Shown piece after piece: positions 1 to 10,539 of a DNA stretch of 64,000 nt. Source of the stretch: Paramacrobiotus metropolitanus (taxonomy: Eukaryota; Tardigrada; Eutardigrada; Parachela; Macrobiotidae). A program made the position numbers and the translations under genes. Each line of letters starts with the position of its first letter. Within the stretch, counting starts at the first letter, position 1. The DNA lies in NCBI RefSeq assembly GCF_019649055.1, contig NW_026570494.1:1-64000 (forward strand), given 5' to 3'. The notes under the pieces are model-generated. The model saw only the letters and a list, made by a program, of their open reading frames with translations. It had not been told where the DNA came from and ran no database searches.

Positions 1-1430
1 AAAATATTTCACGGTTTCGGCCTACGATATTCGTATACGCAATACAAAGTATATTATTTTATTTTAAGTTTTCAACATTTATTTTTTATTCAGTTTGTTT
101 AAGGTCATTCAATTAATATTTTCCTGTTAGCTGAACGATATCTAATCTGTTGTAGCGGACTACTTTGACTCAATTATATATCAATTTCCGGTTGATTCGA
201 GCATCGCTGGAGAGGACATCTGTATGACGGAAGGTCACAGTGAAGCACAAAATGAGATTGCCACTTCTTCAGTACAGAATTATTGCGGACAACCACGGTA
301 ATCGTACAACAATCTGATATTTTTTTTTGAATAAATTATTATTTTGTTTTATTTAAACTCATTTGAAGGCCTACCCCATGTTGTTTAGTGCTTTGTTAGT
401 TACCTGATGCACTAAAAATCGTGCGTTTAATGTTTGCTTGTAGGTCACGAAGCAGTATGCTACGATTACAGTGCGCCGGCGACTGTAACCATTTTGGATG
501 AAGGAGTAGTACCAGGAGGATGGGTTTGAGGCCATTGCGATGACGCTGCTGCCACCGGTTGCACCTAAGTGGATACGTACGAACCGTGAAACGAGCACCA
601 ATAAACTGGTGCCAGCCCTTTGCGCCACGTCCGTGGGACGTCAGAGCGAAGAATTTGCTGATGTATTTTGGTGGTTCCATCGACAGTGACGGGTGGTTTA
701 GCCATGCAATGCTTGTTTTTTCACTAAGGAAAGTATTTTGAAATTACGCGACAAGAACTACAGGTGCTTTGAAATACCTTTTGCGGGTGGTTGGCACAAA
801 GACGTTTATGTTGTGGACTGCACTAACGGGAGAAGTTCCTGTGCCACCGTATCGCCGGATCAGTCCAACACTGCTGGGGTGGCATCGGGATTTGTAAATG
901 GTAGCAAGTCGCGCCATAAGGCAGCGACTACATATCTGACGTTAACACGCGTCTCGCATTTTAACACATATGAGGGGTGTGAACCTTAATCTGCATGCGA
1001 TTGAATATTTACAGTCTCACAAAGATAGATTTGCTGACCTGGTTCCAGATGATGTGGAATTTCCCGAATTAGTTACCTAAAACTGTTGGTTGTCTTGTTG
1101 AATCTGACTGCTAAAAAAAACAAGCGAAATGCGAAAAAATATTTTATTTGCGTTTATCTTGCGTTGACAAATAAGAAATATTACTGGATACTACTAGTAC
1201 AAGTTGTAATGGTTTCTGGTCATCATTAGTACTAATTGCAGTACAAGCGAAGTACAAGTTATAATTGTTTTCAGTGATCCCTATATATACAATTTAAGTT
1301 GCGCTAGTACGAATTGTAACTGTGTTCCGTGATCCATACGTACAAGATACCGTTGTTTGAAAATTACGGGATAATTAGAACAATATTTGCGGTAGTATAA
1401 AACGCGTAAAACGCAACAGTTATTTTCTCA
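1..1430. other. Left flank upstream of polB with broken coding remnants
   Basis: No intact gene was recognised here. A short exon-like stretch starts with ATG at 224 (reads MTEGHSEAQ) and meets a GT donor at 298-299 and a TAG acceptor ending at 443. Downstream of about 445 coding-looking text is scattered over several frames (for example 559-741, and 960-1079 where it reads MRGVNLNLHAIEYLQ) with stops between. I do not recognise the family. It could be a decayed gene of the Polinton next door or a host fragment. I looked for a Polinton terminal inverted repeat matching 15,700-16,370 and found none by eye. Confidence 0.35.
1272..1336 (+). promoter_or_regulatory. polB promoter with GTGATCC elements and TATA
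   Basis: CAGTGATCC at 1272-1280 is followed directly by TATATATA from 1283, and CCGTGATCC lies at 1328-1336. These sit 115-180 bases before the first polB ATG. The same nonamer, in larger palindromic arrays, lies upstream of two other plus-strand genes of the element (5985-6209 and 14824-14959). The promoter role is inferred from position and recurrence. Confidence 0.55.
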
Positions 1431-1450
1431 ATGGATAAATTTGCGAAACG

Positions 1451-4400
1451 ATGGATAACTTGAATATGGATGCACCGTATGCAGTAGAAGATTTTATTAG
1501 CGTTGAATGTACCGGTGAGAAGTTTTCCCATAAATACCGGCTTCATTTTAAGTGCTTTTCGGTAAAAGTTTCGAGCTTGAAAAGTGCCCTTTCCGATATT
1601 CCAGTGGTCATAACCCAGATTATCGAGAACATACTGGAGACACTTTAGAAAATGTTGGACCAGATGAAATGGTTCGCATGCGCCTGGACTCAAATTCACT
1701 GAACCGGCCGATATGGACACCACTATCAAACGATCACAGTTAACTGTGACCAGATGGATGGCAGAAGTCGCTCGGGTGTTAAATTCTTATGAGGAATTCG
1801 TCATCGATGACTCCTTTGAGATTTCCGTACAGTATACTGATATTCCGAAAGGAACATGCAACCGCGATGTTCCTGCCCTCTTACGACGAAGATTAGAAAA
1901 GATGAAATCGGTGGTTGTTATAAAAAATTCCGACCAAATTTGCCTAGCCCGGGCTTTGGTTATTGGTAAAGCCCACGCGGACGGAAACAAAAACCTTTAC
2001 CGGAAGCTGCTGCGAGGAAAGAAACTGCAAACAAGAGAAGCTCAGTGCCTCGTCCAACGAGCTGGATTTAAGGAGCAGGAATTTAATCTACGTCATCTAC
2101 ACAAATTTCAAGAAATCCTGCCCCAGTACCAGATCGTTGTGGTCAGTGTCGATCATGCAAATTGTCTTCAGCGGTGCTGTCCAAGATAAAAAATCGTCCT
2201 ACTGCATCACGACCGCATTTCGATTTGCTCAACTCCTTGCCGGCATTCTTTTGCAAAAGTATTGGTGTTATTCCTGCAATAAGGATACTCTAACCGAGGG
2301 ATCATCGCTGCTCTCAAACGTGCCGAGCTTGTCTCCGGTCCTCCTGTCCGTCCGATGCGACCTCTATGGTTCACTGTGACGATTGCAATCCGGACTTTTT
2401 GGTCAAGATTGCTTCGCAGCATAAAAAGCTGGTACCAAGCCCAACCATCACGCAAGAGCATCTGCAGTATGGTGTTTGTCTGCAAGAAATGCCTGCGGAT
2501 AGTCTCCATGCGGCAGAGAAAAATGAAAATACTCATCAATGCGGTGAAATCTTTGCAAAACGTGTAGAATTCATGCTCTACCAACAGCACATCAGTGCTA
2601 TGAGACCACACAAGGTGGATGCCGATGAACTGGAACTGAATGAAAACGCTGACTTTTTGTATTTTGATTTTGAGACGTATGTCTCGGAAAACGGAAATTT
2701 AATACCTAACCTTGCGGTGAGTCAAAATGTAACATATTCAAACCTCGGACCGTTGGTGACACAAGTGGTGATTGCAGGTTGTACAGGACGACAGCGGTAA
2801 TGAGTGGGTGTTTCCTGAGGATGACGTCCCGCTACATGGTGACATAACGAATGAATTATGCACATTTCTGTTCCAAGAGCAACACCGCGACCACTTTATC
2901 ATTGCCCATAATTTCAAGGTAATAACAGTTTTTTTTAATTTTGTTTTTTGTTTTGTTATGACTTTTTTTTCATCAGCCTAATAAAATAATTTTTTTCTCA
3001 CGCAGTCTTTGATGGATACTTCATTCTCAACTGGCTGCTTAAAACGGCATCGTACCGAAAGTTATTCTGAATGGTGGGAAGATTTTACAATGGATGTGCC
3101 TCAGCTGAATATCCGATTCGGGATAGTATAAACTACAACCCTCAAAGCCTTGCAAAATGGCCGGCTACGTTTGGTCTACCAGAAATCAGCAAAGGAACGT
3201 TCCCGCACCGGTTTAATCGGAAAGAAAATTGAATCAGATAGCTCCCTTTCCCTCAGTGGATGAGTACGGGTTTCAAGGAATGAACAAAAAATCAAAGGAC
3301 CTTTTCTGCGTTGGTATGAGAAGGAGAAGCAGGAAAAATAACCAGTTTGATTTCCGGAAAGAATTTGTGGAATACTGTAAAATGGATGTTACGGTTCTTC
3401 GAATTTGCTGTCAGCACCTGAAAGCTGTTCCAAGAAATAAGCAAAGGATTATGTCCGTTTGTTTGTCGTTAACTATTGCGGGATTGTGTAATCGGTATTG
3501 GCGATCCTTCATGCTGAAGCCTGAGCAGATAGGTCTGTTACCGCATGGTCTAAATGCCCGCAATCGGCATCAGTCGGAAAAGCTAAGAAATGGTTATCGT
3601 GGATGGAAGAAGAAAGTAACCGCACTATCCAGTCTGTGATAAACGGGTCTGAATACAGGATTGGACCTTACTACGTTGACGGTTACAGAGAGGACATCAA
3701 CATGGTCTATGAATTTTATGGCTGCAGGTTTCACGGCTTCGAAATGTGTAGCGCCGACGACGACCCACCCGTTTCGGGATATTTCAATGTCGGACGTTTA
3801 CAAGGAAACCCTTGACCGAGAAGATTATTTGCGAGGACAGGGCTACAGTGTGACCTGTATTTGGGAACATGAATAGTTTATGCAACGGCTTGATCCCTGG
3901 ATGCTTTTACGGAGGGAGAACGAATGCCGTGAAGTTATTCCATCAAGTCGTTGGAGACGAAAAGATTTGCTATTTTGACGTCAACAGCGAATACCTCTTC
4001 AATCAATAAAACCGACGTTACCCCGTGGACATCCTACCATAATTACAAAGAATTTTAACGATATCCAGTCCTATTTCGGCCTGGTTGTGTGCACAGTATT
4101 ACCACCGGGCGATTTACAATTTCCTGTTCTACCGTATCGCTGTGGAGGCAAATTAACCTTTCCTTGTGCAGAACGTGCATGGAAAAACACCAAAACAGCA
4201 AATGTCAACATGCCGATTGCGATCGAACAATCACTGGAACATGGTGTACACCCGAAATCCAAAAGCGTTGGACAACGGATACAGTATTAAAAAATATACG
4301 AAGTTTGGCATTTCGATAAGTATGAAGATCGCCTTTTGAAAACTACATTAACCAGTTCCTTAAACTGAAAACCGAGTCCAGCGGATGGCCGGTAGAAATA

Positions 4401-5225
4401 TGCAGCGAAGCGGAGAAGCGCAAATACATTGCGGACTTAAAGAGCACGAAAACGTGGACTTGACTACGACAAAGTTAAACCAAATCCTGGTTTAAGAGCA
4501 CTGGCGAAATTGTGCTTGAACAGGTATTCACACAGTCTTTATTCCGTTTTTCAACCTTTTTAAAAATTCTTTGGTTCCAGTTTTGGGGCCGTTTTGAATG
4601 CAAGATAACAAGCTGAATACCATGTATATCAGCGAACCAGAAAAATTTTACAACATGCTTTTGTCCGGAAAACATCACGTTCATTCATGGGACCTTTTCA
4701 CTGATGACATTGTCCAGATAACCTATACCACCGAAAGCGGATTCGTTGACCGCAACCCCACACCAACGTAATATTTTAGCAGCGTAAGAAATAATATTTC
4801 TAGAAATAAAAAGGTTAAAGCGAATTAGGCTTTATTTAAATTTATAGATTCTATCTTTCGTGACTCGACCGACCTTGTGGACCCTCCTACTGGAATATTT
4901 TTAACGAGTTTACACATCGTTCAGTTTGTAAGCCTTGGCGCCAAATCCTACGCTTACTTACCAACGATGGAGAAAGCGTTGTCAAAGTCAAAGGATTCAC
5001 CAGCAATGGGCGCACAAGCGAACAAGTTAATTATAAAACCATGCTGGACATGTTGGCAAACCGTAGTATTATAGATGTCGACTTTCCCGATATTTTGCAG
5101 CGAAATAAGTCTACTATGACGATTCGCAACACCAGTGTGGTTAAACGATTTAAGTGACGTATGACAAACGCCGTATTGTTGACGATCAGTATAATACGGT
5201 ACCGTATGGATATGTTCTGGCTTAA
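1451..5225 (+). pseudogene. polB: Polinton protein-primed family B DNA polymerase, decayed
   Basis: Remnant of the replicative polymerase of a Polinton/Maverick. The N-terminal region (about 1713-2180) has the pattern typical of the family, including KSVVVIKN and LARALVIGKAH. A Cys/His-rich zinc-binding stretch lies around 2370-2560, exonuclease motif I DFETYV at about 2670, a YCKMDVTVL motif at about 3376, palm motif A YFDVNSEY near 3970, and motif B LAKLCLN followed by FWGRF (4503-4595). The C-terminal part ends PYGYVLA and stop at 5223-5225. Coding sense jumps among three frames with many stops. Four short GT-AG introns can be placed: 2717-2777, 2919-3005, 4524-4580 and 4784-4847. The segment that should hold motif C (YxDTDS) is replaced around 4784-4850 by AT-rich sequence; only the trailing Asp-Ser context survives. 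The enzyme is dead. The end overlaps the stop of the convergent gene at 5222. Confidence 0.88.
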
Positions 5226-5877
5226 ACCAGCGATTTATTAAATTTACGAATCATTTCCCGAACTTCCCGGACCGCATCAGGCAACTGATCACAGCTTTTC
5301 AATCCTAGGAAATTGCATTTACCAGATGGAAATAGTACAGCACGCCCAACTTTAAGTTTGATTGCTAAACCACTGAGCAATTCAGGCGTGTATTCCAAAT
5401 GAAAATACATGCTAAAATTTTCGATATGCAACCGGTCTGGAAAAGCATGGTTAGCCACAACATTGACCACACGATAATTAGAAACGGTACAAGGAAAGCC
5501 TGTTCCAGTCAGAATATCAGCAAAGCGACGAACTAAGTCCGGGAATCCACCTCCGACCGTGCTCTGTAGCAGTCGAAATACTTTTCCAGGCCTTTGGCAA
5601 AGAATCGCACTTGGCTGGGTCGTCCAATCCTTCGAAAAATATCTTCCAACGCACAAGTTACCTGGTTGTGTCGGTACTCTCCTACCGTATACCACAACAG
5701 TCCGTGCGAATGGCGAGCTTGACTTTTCAGAGCGGTGTGCTTGCTGGCGATTCGAGGAAGCGTGAAGGTGTACAGGTTTTGTTCGTCTTTGTCCGGACAG
5801 TAGAAAGCCAGCTGTTTGATGTACTTGGTTCCATTGATTACGAACCAATCGGTGTCCAGTATGCATGGTACTGCCAT
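5222..5877 (-). pseudogene. Polinton gene with TATA-binding-protein-like C-terminal half (one frame break)
   Basis: ATG at 5877-5875 opens about 110 residues (MAVPCILDTDWFVING onward, with RFFAKGLEKYFDC near the end). This first half is not TBP-like; it faintly recalls uncharacterised invertebrate Polinton proteins with a KGLEK signature, which is a recollection and not a search. Coding sense then shifts by one base near 5,545 into a frame that runs to the stop at 5222-5224. That second half, about 105 residues, resembles the second repeat of TBP: RRFADIL, GFP, YRVVNVVA, YTPELLSGLAIKL and LFPSGK fall in the order and spacing of the eukaryotic protein. Only one TBP repeat is visible. It shares the array at 5985-6209 as a divergent upstream region with the next gene. 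A viral transcription factor role is inference. Confidence 0.65.
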
Positions 5878-5984
5878 TTCGTCTACCAGAGTACTAATCA
5901 AAATTCCAGTTCACTGATAGCGTACACAATGGCAAAAGTCTCGTATGTGAATGTACTAAAGACCGTGTATTTGTATCAGGTGAG

Positions 5985-6237
5985 GATCACTGAAGTCGGT
6001 GATCCATATCGTGCGGGCAAGGGATCACTGAACTCGTGATCCCTGTCGTACAAAGATCACTGAACTCAGTGATCCATATCGTATGGTATCACTGAAGTCA
6101 GTGATCCATATCGTACAAGGGATCACTGAACTCGGTGATCCATGTACTTTGCGGGATCACCGAAAACAGTGATCCGTGTACTCGGAATTACCGATATCGA
6201 TGATCCACTAAGTGTGAACCGAAGATCGCTATAAAAA
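5985..6237. promoter_or_regulatory. Bidirectional promoter array of GATCACTGA / TCAGTGATC palindromes
   Basis: About ten half-sites of GATCACTGA or its near-complement (C)GTGATCC are packed in 225 bases (for example 5985, 6023, 6055, 6121, 6154), commonly paired as inverted repeats with a few bases between and followed by CATATCGTA or CATGTAC. A TATAAAAA box is at 6230-6237, about 70 bases before ATG 6308. The array lies between the TBP-like gene (-) and the unknown gene (+), so it could serve both. Related elements precede polB and ANP32-like. Confidence 0.65.
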
Positions 6238-6307
6238 GCAGGTGTAATCGATAGGTGCTTACCAAGTTGTTCTATTTACCTCTTGTTGAAATTAAACCTA
6301 CATCACC

Positions 6308-7263
6308 ATGGAATTTATGGACCTGTTTGCATCCAAACGACCGCAGACCGCTGCGACCAAGCCCAAGCGAAAAGGTCAAGAAGAGGGAGGGAAGCCGGAA
6401 GTTAAGAAGAGCAAGCCCAACGGTTTACCGAGTACGATATCTACGCATCCGCGATTTGTTTTGCACAACTGGGAAAGCCGGTCTACCGCTTGGGAAACGA
6501 CAAGTTCGTGTATGTGGGGCCTAGCGCCGACGGGAAGATCAGTACGATTCGTGTGGTTTTCGGTGAATGGAAGGAGCAGCCGGACAGTTCCTGGAAAGCC
6601 AGCTACGGGAAGAACGTTTCGTTGTCCAAGATCGGTTTTCTCCGTTTGGCCGCGCTCATGCTGACCGAGAAAGCCGATATGGATGAAGCGGCCCGTGCCA
6701 GTGCTGCCGAAACCGGTCGGTTGACCCCGTTGTACCTCTTGGACAGCAGCATGTACTTTGGTTGGAGCCGTTTCAATGGCACCAACGTGGCGACCATTCG
6801 ACGTTTTGAAGTAAAGGGAGGGGATATGATCCCCACCCGCTACGGTATCTCATTTGGTGAGCGCTGCTATGACGGACTGAAGGACCTCATGAAAGACCTG
6901 CAGCTGTTCAAAGACATGGTGAAAATCCAAAAGGAACAGGGGGTCCACGAGCCGGTCAAAGAAGGACTAGAGTACCCTACGCTGTGCGAAAACGTTGCCG
7001 AGGCTTTGGCGCCATTGGTAAAGCAGCTGGATGATGGTACTATTAACCAGTGCCATGAAGACAACTATCGACCATCCGACGGCGAATGGAACGGCGCTGT
7101 GGAGCGACTGTTGGAATTGCGTATGGTACATGGTATACTGTTCGGACTGGATAAGCTCAGTGTTGAGCAGGCTCTGGACCTGGACGTGGCTGGATTTTTG
7201 AAGAAACACGAGGATCAGCTTCGTGAGAATGTGGGTGGAATTATTACTGCTAACAATTGCTAA
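6308..7263 (+). pseudogene. Unrecognised Polinton gene, lysine-rich N terminus, one frame break
   Basis: The ATG at 6308 has a strong context (CACCATGG). The first frame gives MEFMDLFASKRPQ followed by a Lys/Arg-rich stretch containing KKSKP, which could be a nuclear localisation signal. Near 6,402-6,440 coding sense moves one base back into the frame that reads EYDIYASAICFAQLGKPVYR and then runs unbroken to the stop at 7261-7263, for about 275 residues. I do not recognise the long domain; it is mostly charged and helical-looking (for example ERLLELRMVHGILFGLDKL). No classical slippery heptamer is visible at the shift, and the only GT-AG that would repair it is an implausible 32-base intron, so a one-base deletion is likelier. 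It is transcribed opposite to the virion genes and sits in the polB/ANP32 promoter class. GC content is higher than in the surrounding spacers. Confidence 0.6.
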
Positions 7264-7323
7264 TTTTCTACTGTTTTATTTACTTGAACGACAAACGAAG
7301 AAACCGGTCACTGTTTTGGTTTT

Positions 7324-7835
7324 TCATTTTAATAAACGTTTGCACATTTGTCGAAGCAAAGCTCCATCTACCATGGTTGTATTGATGTCGAAAAATGAAT
7401 TAACATACTGACACACCATTTTGTCGTTGCTTATTCGGCTATCCGTGAACAAATGCACAATATTAGTGTACGATTCACCACTACAACGTCGTAAAATAAA
7501 AAACAAACAGTATTGTCCACAGACAGTGCTAAATTCAGACTGAAACTGTTCATTTTGTAGAGTAATTTCATTGGCTGTCACCAGTGGCACGAAATGCTGA
7601 GAGTAGCTTTCCAAAGCTTTCCCATATGAATCAAATACTTCCATTTTACCGGCTTGTTCCTGGTACAGGGCAATCCAGTGCTCGCCTTCCTGGTCAGAGG
7701 GGTCGGTATTTACCACACAAGCTCCCGGAAAGGTGCCAGGATCGTTGGAACTTGATCACTGGCGTAGACCCCACGAAATACCGCTGTTGTCTGTGGATTT
7801 CCATGGAGTGCCGAGGTAATTTCCTGTGTATTCAT
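7324..7835 (-). pseudogene. Adenain-like virion maturation cysteine protease (one frame break)
   Basis: Homologue of the adenovirus-type protease found in Polintons, which cleaves virion precursor proteins. ATG at 7835-7833 overlaps the stop of the capsid gene (ATGA). The first 40 residues (MNTQEITSALHGNP) are in one frame; a one-base change near 7,720-7,730 moves to the frame carrying VVNTDPSDQEGEHWIAL. The catalytic His is in GEHW, a likely acidic residue in VFDSYG, and the nucleophile Cys in STVCGQYCLFF. Total length of about 170 residues is usual for the family. All catalytic residues remain, so only the frame break argues against function. It is the last gene of the minus-strand virion block. 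Confidence 0.82.
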
Positions 7836-9168
7836 GTTGTAAAGTCCGCAATCAGTTGACGGTGCTGGTTGATTTCAATAATGCTGTCATAGACCAGCAT
7901 ACACACCATCATAATGGTACTTTTCAGTGGTTTCCCAAAAGACACGGAGACACTAAGGTTTCTTTGCTTTATCAGGGTCAGTGGTCCACGGCCGGTATGT
8001 CCTGGAGTCAGGTCGAAACCGAAAATGGTATACCCGTCGTTATACTGGGTCCGGTTGAAAGGCAGGCCGCCTTGCAGGCTGGGTCGGTGTCCCAGAGTGT
8101 CCAAAAGCCCGTCGTAGCACTCCAGAGACAATTTGTGATCGAAATCGGCAGTGTACGGTTTTGTGGGGTAACTCTGACCGTCCACTTCGACGCTGATTTG
8201 TGAAATATTGAAGTGTTGAAAGTTGAAAGGATTTTTCTTTTGCGATCCGTGAAAGTCTTCGCTGTCCACAAAACCAATAAAGATGACTTTGGGGATTTGG
8301 CCAATCTGCAAATTGCTGACCACGGTGCTTTGTGTTCGTTGGGGAATGTCCGATACGCGCATCACCACGCGTTCGATATGGTACTTGACCGTTTTTTTTA
8401 TGAGTTCTCCGGCTACGGCGGTCAGAAAGTCCGGAGACGGAATGTATCGGCGAACCGAAAGACGCGCGTTACGGATAAACGGTTTAAATATCTTGGTGGT
8501 ATCCGTGTCCCATACACGTAAGGCAAACTCCGGTCGACTAACCACAAGGCGAATGTTGACGGGTACACCGGTGCACAGTGGCTTGCTCTGGTCAAATAGG
8601 TCGGAAAATAGTTTGCCGGAAAGCTGTACGTACTGTCCAGTATTAAATAACGCCGTTCGATTTTTTCACCATTGTTTGCGGTTTCACTGTTGAAGGAGCC
8701 CGGAGAGTCGTAATAGAAACCGGCAGATGTCAGTTGGCTTTGTTGGGCGTCAAGAGAGTGGGACAGAAGAGATTCCAGGTAGGCGCGGTACGGATAAAAG
8801 GTGGCGGCATCCGAGATCAACCGGTTGGCCACCGTCACATGACATGAAGAGAACAGTGAGTGCAGAATGTTGTTGACCGGTGCCACACCATCAGCCGTTG
8901 TAATCAGTTCCCATTCCCCAGTGCTCTTGCGGACTTTAATACCCACTTCCAGTTCCAGGATCATGTCCGCTAAACTGAGTAGTCCAGATGTGCTGGGTGG
9001 AATGAAAAAATTAATGTCGCCGGCCGATCCGTTGTCCGTTAAGATGGTCGTGGGATTGAGCTTTTCGTGCTCAGTGCGCCACCGATCCGTTAGAGTGGCC
9101 GGTAATGCAAACAGCTGGTTCTCTAGTTGCATTGCCGGCTCCGAGTTTTCCATCATCAGCATGGCCAT
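7832..9168 (-). pseudogene. Polinton major capsid protein (double jelly-roll), one frame break
   Basis: Main shell protein of the predicted virion. ATG at 9168-9166 (MAMLMMENSEPAM) leads into LFALPATLTDRW and GDINFFIPPSTSGLLSLAD, a pattern typical of the N-terminal jelly roll of Polinton and adintovirus capsid proteins. Coding sense is continuous to about 8,640, shifts by one base, and continues with SGKLFSDLFDQ through KKNPFNFQHFNISQISVEVDG to the stop at 7832-7834. The sum is about 445 residues, close to family length. No residues seem to be lost at the shift, so it looks like a one-base deletion. It is preceded by the pVI-like gene (2-base gap) and followed by the protease. Confidence 0.85.
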
Positions 9169-9170
9169 TC

Positions 9171-9569
9171 TCAGAAAAAATCGGGGATGTTGGTAGGAGG
9201 AATACGTTTAACTCGTAGAACTTTACGTCGAATACGTCGTTTCTTGCGGATACCTTCGCCTTCTTGGGAAGCAAAACGTTTACCAATGGCTGTTCCCGCA
9301 CGCGAGGCCACTTCTTTAATAGCCCCGGTCGCCGCTTCTTGCAGGTGACGGGTAGCCGCTTCCAGAGCGGCTTTGGCATGCGGTGCAGCCTTCCGTAGTA
9401 TAGGCTGAGCAAAGGCTGATAGCTTGGCAAAAAGGCTCTTTAAAATCTGTGGGAACCCCGATCCGTTTTGTAGGGTTCCTCGATACCGGATCAGGGCGCT
9501 GCCACCCGTTTGACTGACAAAGACGTTCTCGTATCGCCGGGGATCCGGCACGTACGCCACGAGAGGCAT
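9171..9569 (-). CDS. Polinton pVI-like minor virion protein
   Basis: Open frame of 132 residues from ATG 9569-9567. It begins MPLVAYVPDPRRYENVFVSQ, has a Gly-rich turn (GSALIRYRG), an amphipathic Ala/Lys-rich helical region around residues 45-90 and a strongly basic C-terminal tail (RKKRRIRRKVLRVKR) ending in IPDFF. Polintons and adintoviruses keep a protein of this size and make-up next to the capsid genes, usually compared with adenovirus pVI or pX. A role in capsid maturation, membrane contact or DNA binding is inferred from that position. It is one base away from the penton gene and two from the capsid gene, so all three probably share a transcript. Confidence 0.65.
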   Translation of the reverse strand: MPLVAYVPDPRRYENVFVSQTGGSALIRYRGTLQNGSGFPQILKSLFAKLSAFAQPILRKAAPHAKAALEAATRHLQEAATGAIKEVASRAGTAIGKRFASQEGEGIRKKRRIRRKVLRVKRIPPTNIPDFF

Positions 9570-9570
9570 T

Positions 9571-10539
9571 CTAGTAGAGTCGTTGCGGTCGGAAATGCAG
9601 TTTCACCAGGGACTTTCCCGTTTGGAACTTGGCGTCGTCTCCCAGGTCGTTGGCAATGGTCAGTTTTATCGTTTCGAAATGTTGGCGTAGTACTGGGACG
9701 TAATGCGGAATATCGAATCTGGCCTCGACAATTTGATTGACTTCTCCTCTAATAGGTACGGAACGTAAAAACTGCGCTGCAGTATCGCCAATCAAGCTGT
9801 AGTCGGCCACATCACTGTAGACAAACAGGCTTTGATTTCCCAGTAGGGTATTGACCGGTCGGTCCGAAATAAAGCTGGTAAGTTTTGGATTCGGAGGCTT
9901 GGCCAGAAATGACAAGTACTGGATACTGACGTTTTTTGTTTCCATAGGAAATGGGCCGACGAATGCGTTGCTGTTGCTCTCCATCGGTACGTCCGGTTTT
10001 AGTACACTGTGTTCAAATCCTAGCATTTTTTGTAGGACTATCGACGACGGGGGAAAGACGACGGAAACCCGATCGTTACCAATATTCAGTCGGACCCGAT
10101 GATTGGTGGCGGTCAGCAATTGAACGGTGAAGGCTCTGTCGGCAGTCAAGGCGCTCTTATCAGCGTGCACGGTATCGTCCACCATGTACGATCCAACTTT
10201 GGGTACTAATGAATTGATGGTTTTAATAGCAAATCGGCATCCTTGTAATTTCCGGAGGGATGGTAATCTCGTCGGTATGGACAACTTGGTCCGCAGACTC
10301 CAAAAGTTTGCTTCATCTTTCTCTAGTCTGAATTCTTTAACGATGTGCACTTCAATCTTCTGTTCGACGGGAAGAGTGAAAAAGGAATTGAGGTACTGTA
10401 GTTCAACCAAGGCCATTTCCCATTTTCCCTTCAGGGTAATGGGATGTTTCAGTTTGGTTGTCCAATTGGAAGGAGTGTTGCTGGGGTCCGTAGCGACATC
10501 GCTCGGGAGCGTCACGTAGAATGGTGCTCCTTCGTACAT
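9571..10539 (-). CDS. Polinton minor capsid (penton-like) protein
   Basis: Intact 322-residue frame from ATG 10539-10537. The N terminus MYEGAPFYVTLPSDVATDPS and the following NWTTKLKHPITLKGKWEMAL and LVELQYLN match the conserved start of Polinton/adintovirus penton proteins (FYVTLPS, F/WTTKL, L.G.WEVAL.EI.Y). Family members form a single jelly roll that fills the capsid vertices. The gene overlaps the 3' end of the integrase by 28 bases and ends one base before the pVI-like gene. No frame break is seen. Confidence 0.8.
   Translation of the reverse strand: MYEGAPFYVTLPSDVATDPSNTPSNWTTKLKHPITLKGKWEMALVELQYLNSFFTLPVEQKIEVHIVKEFRLEKDEANFWSLRTKLSIPTRLPSLRKLQGCRFAIKTINSLVPKVGSYMVDDTVHADKSALTADRAFTVQLLTATNHRVRLNIGNDRVSVVFPPSSIVLQKMLGFEHSVLKPDVPMESNSNAFVGPFPMETKNVSIQYLSFLAKPPNPKLTSFISDRPVNTLLGNQSLFVYSDVADYSLIGDTAAQFLRSVPIRGEVNQIVEARFDIPHYVPVLRQHFETIKLTIANDLGDDAKFQTGKSLVKLHFRPQRLY

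Noticed and set aside
6402-6440. Programmed -1 ribosomal frameshift in the 6308 gene
   Set aside because: No X-XXY-YYZ heptamer and no obvious downstream stem were seen in the overlap; single-base breaks occur in five other genes of the same element, so decay or sequence error is simpler.
7832-8545. Separate gene for the second half of the capsid protein
   Set aside because: It continues the capsid protein without loss after a one-base step and has no suitable ATG at its start.
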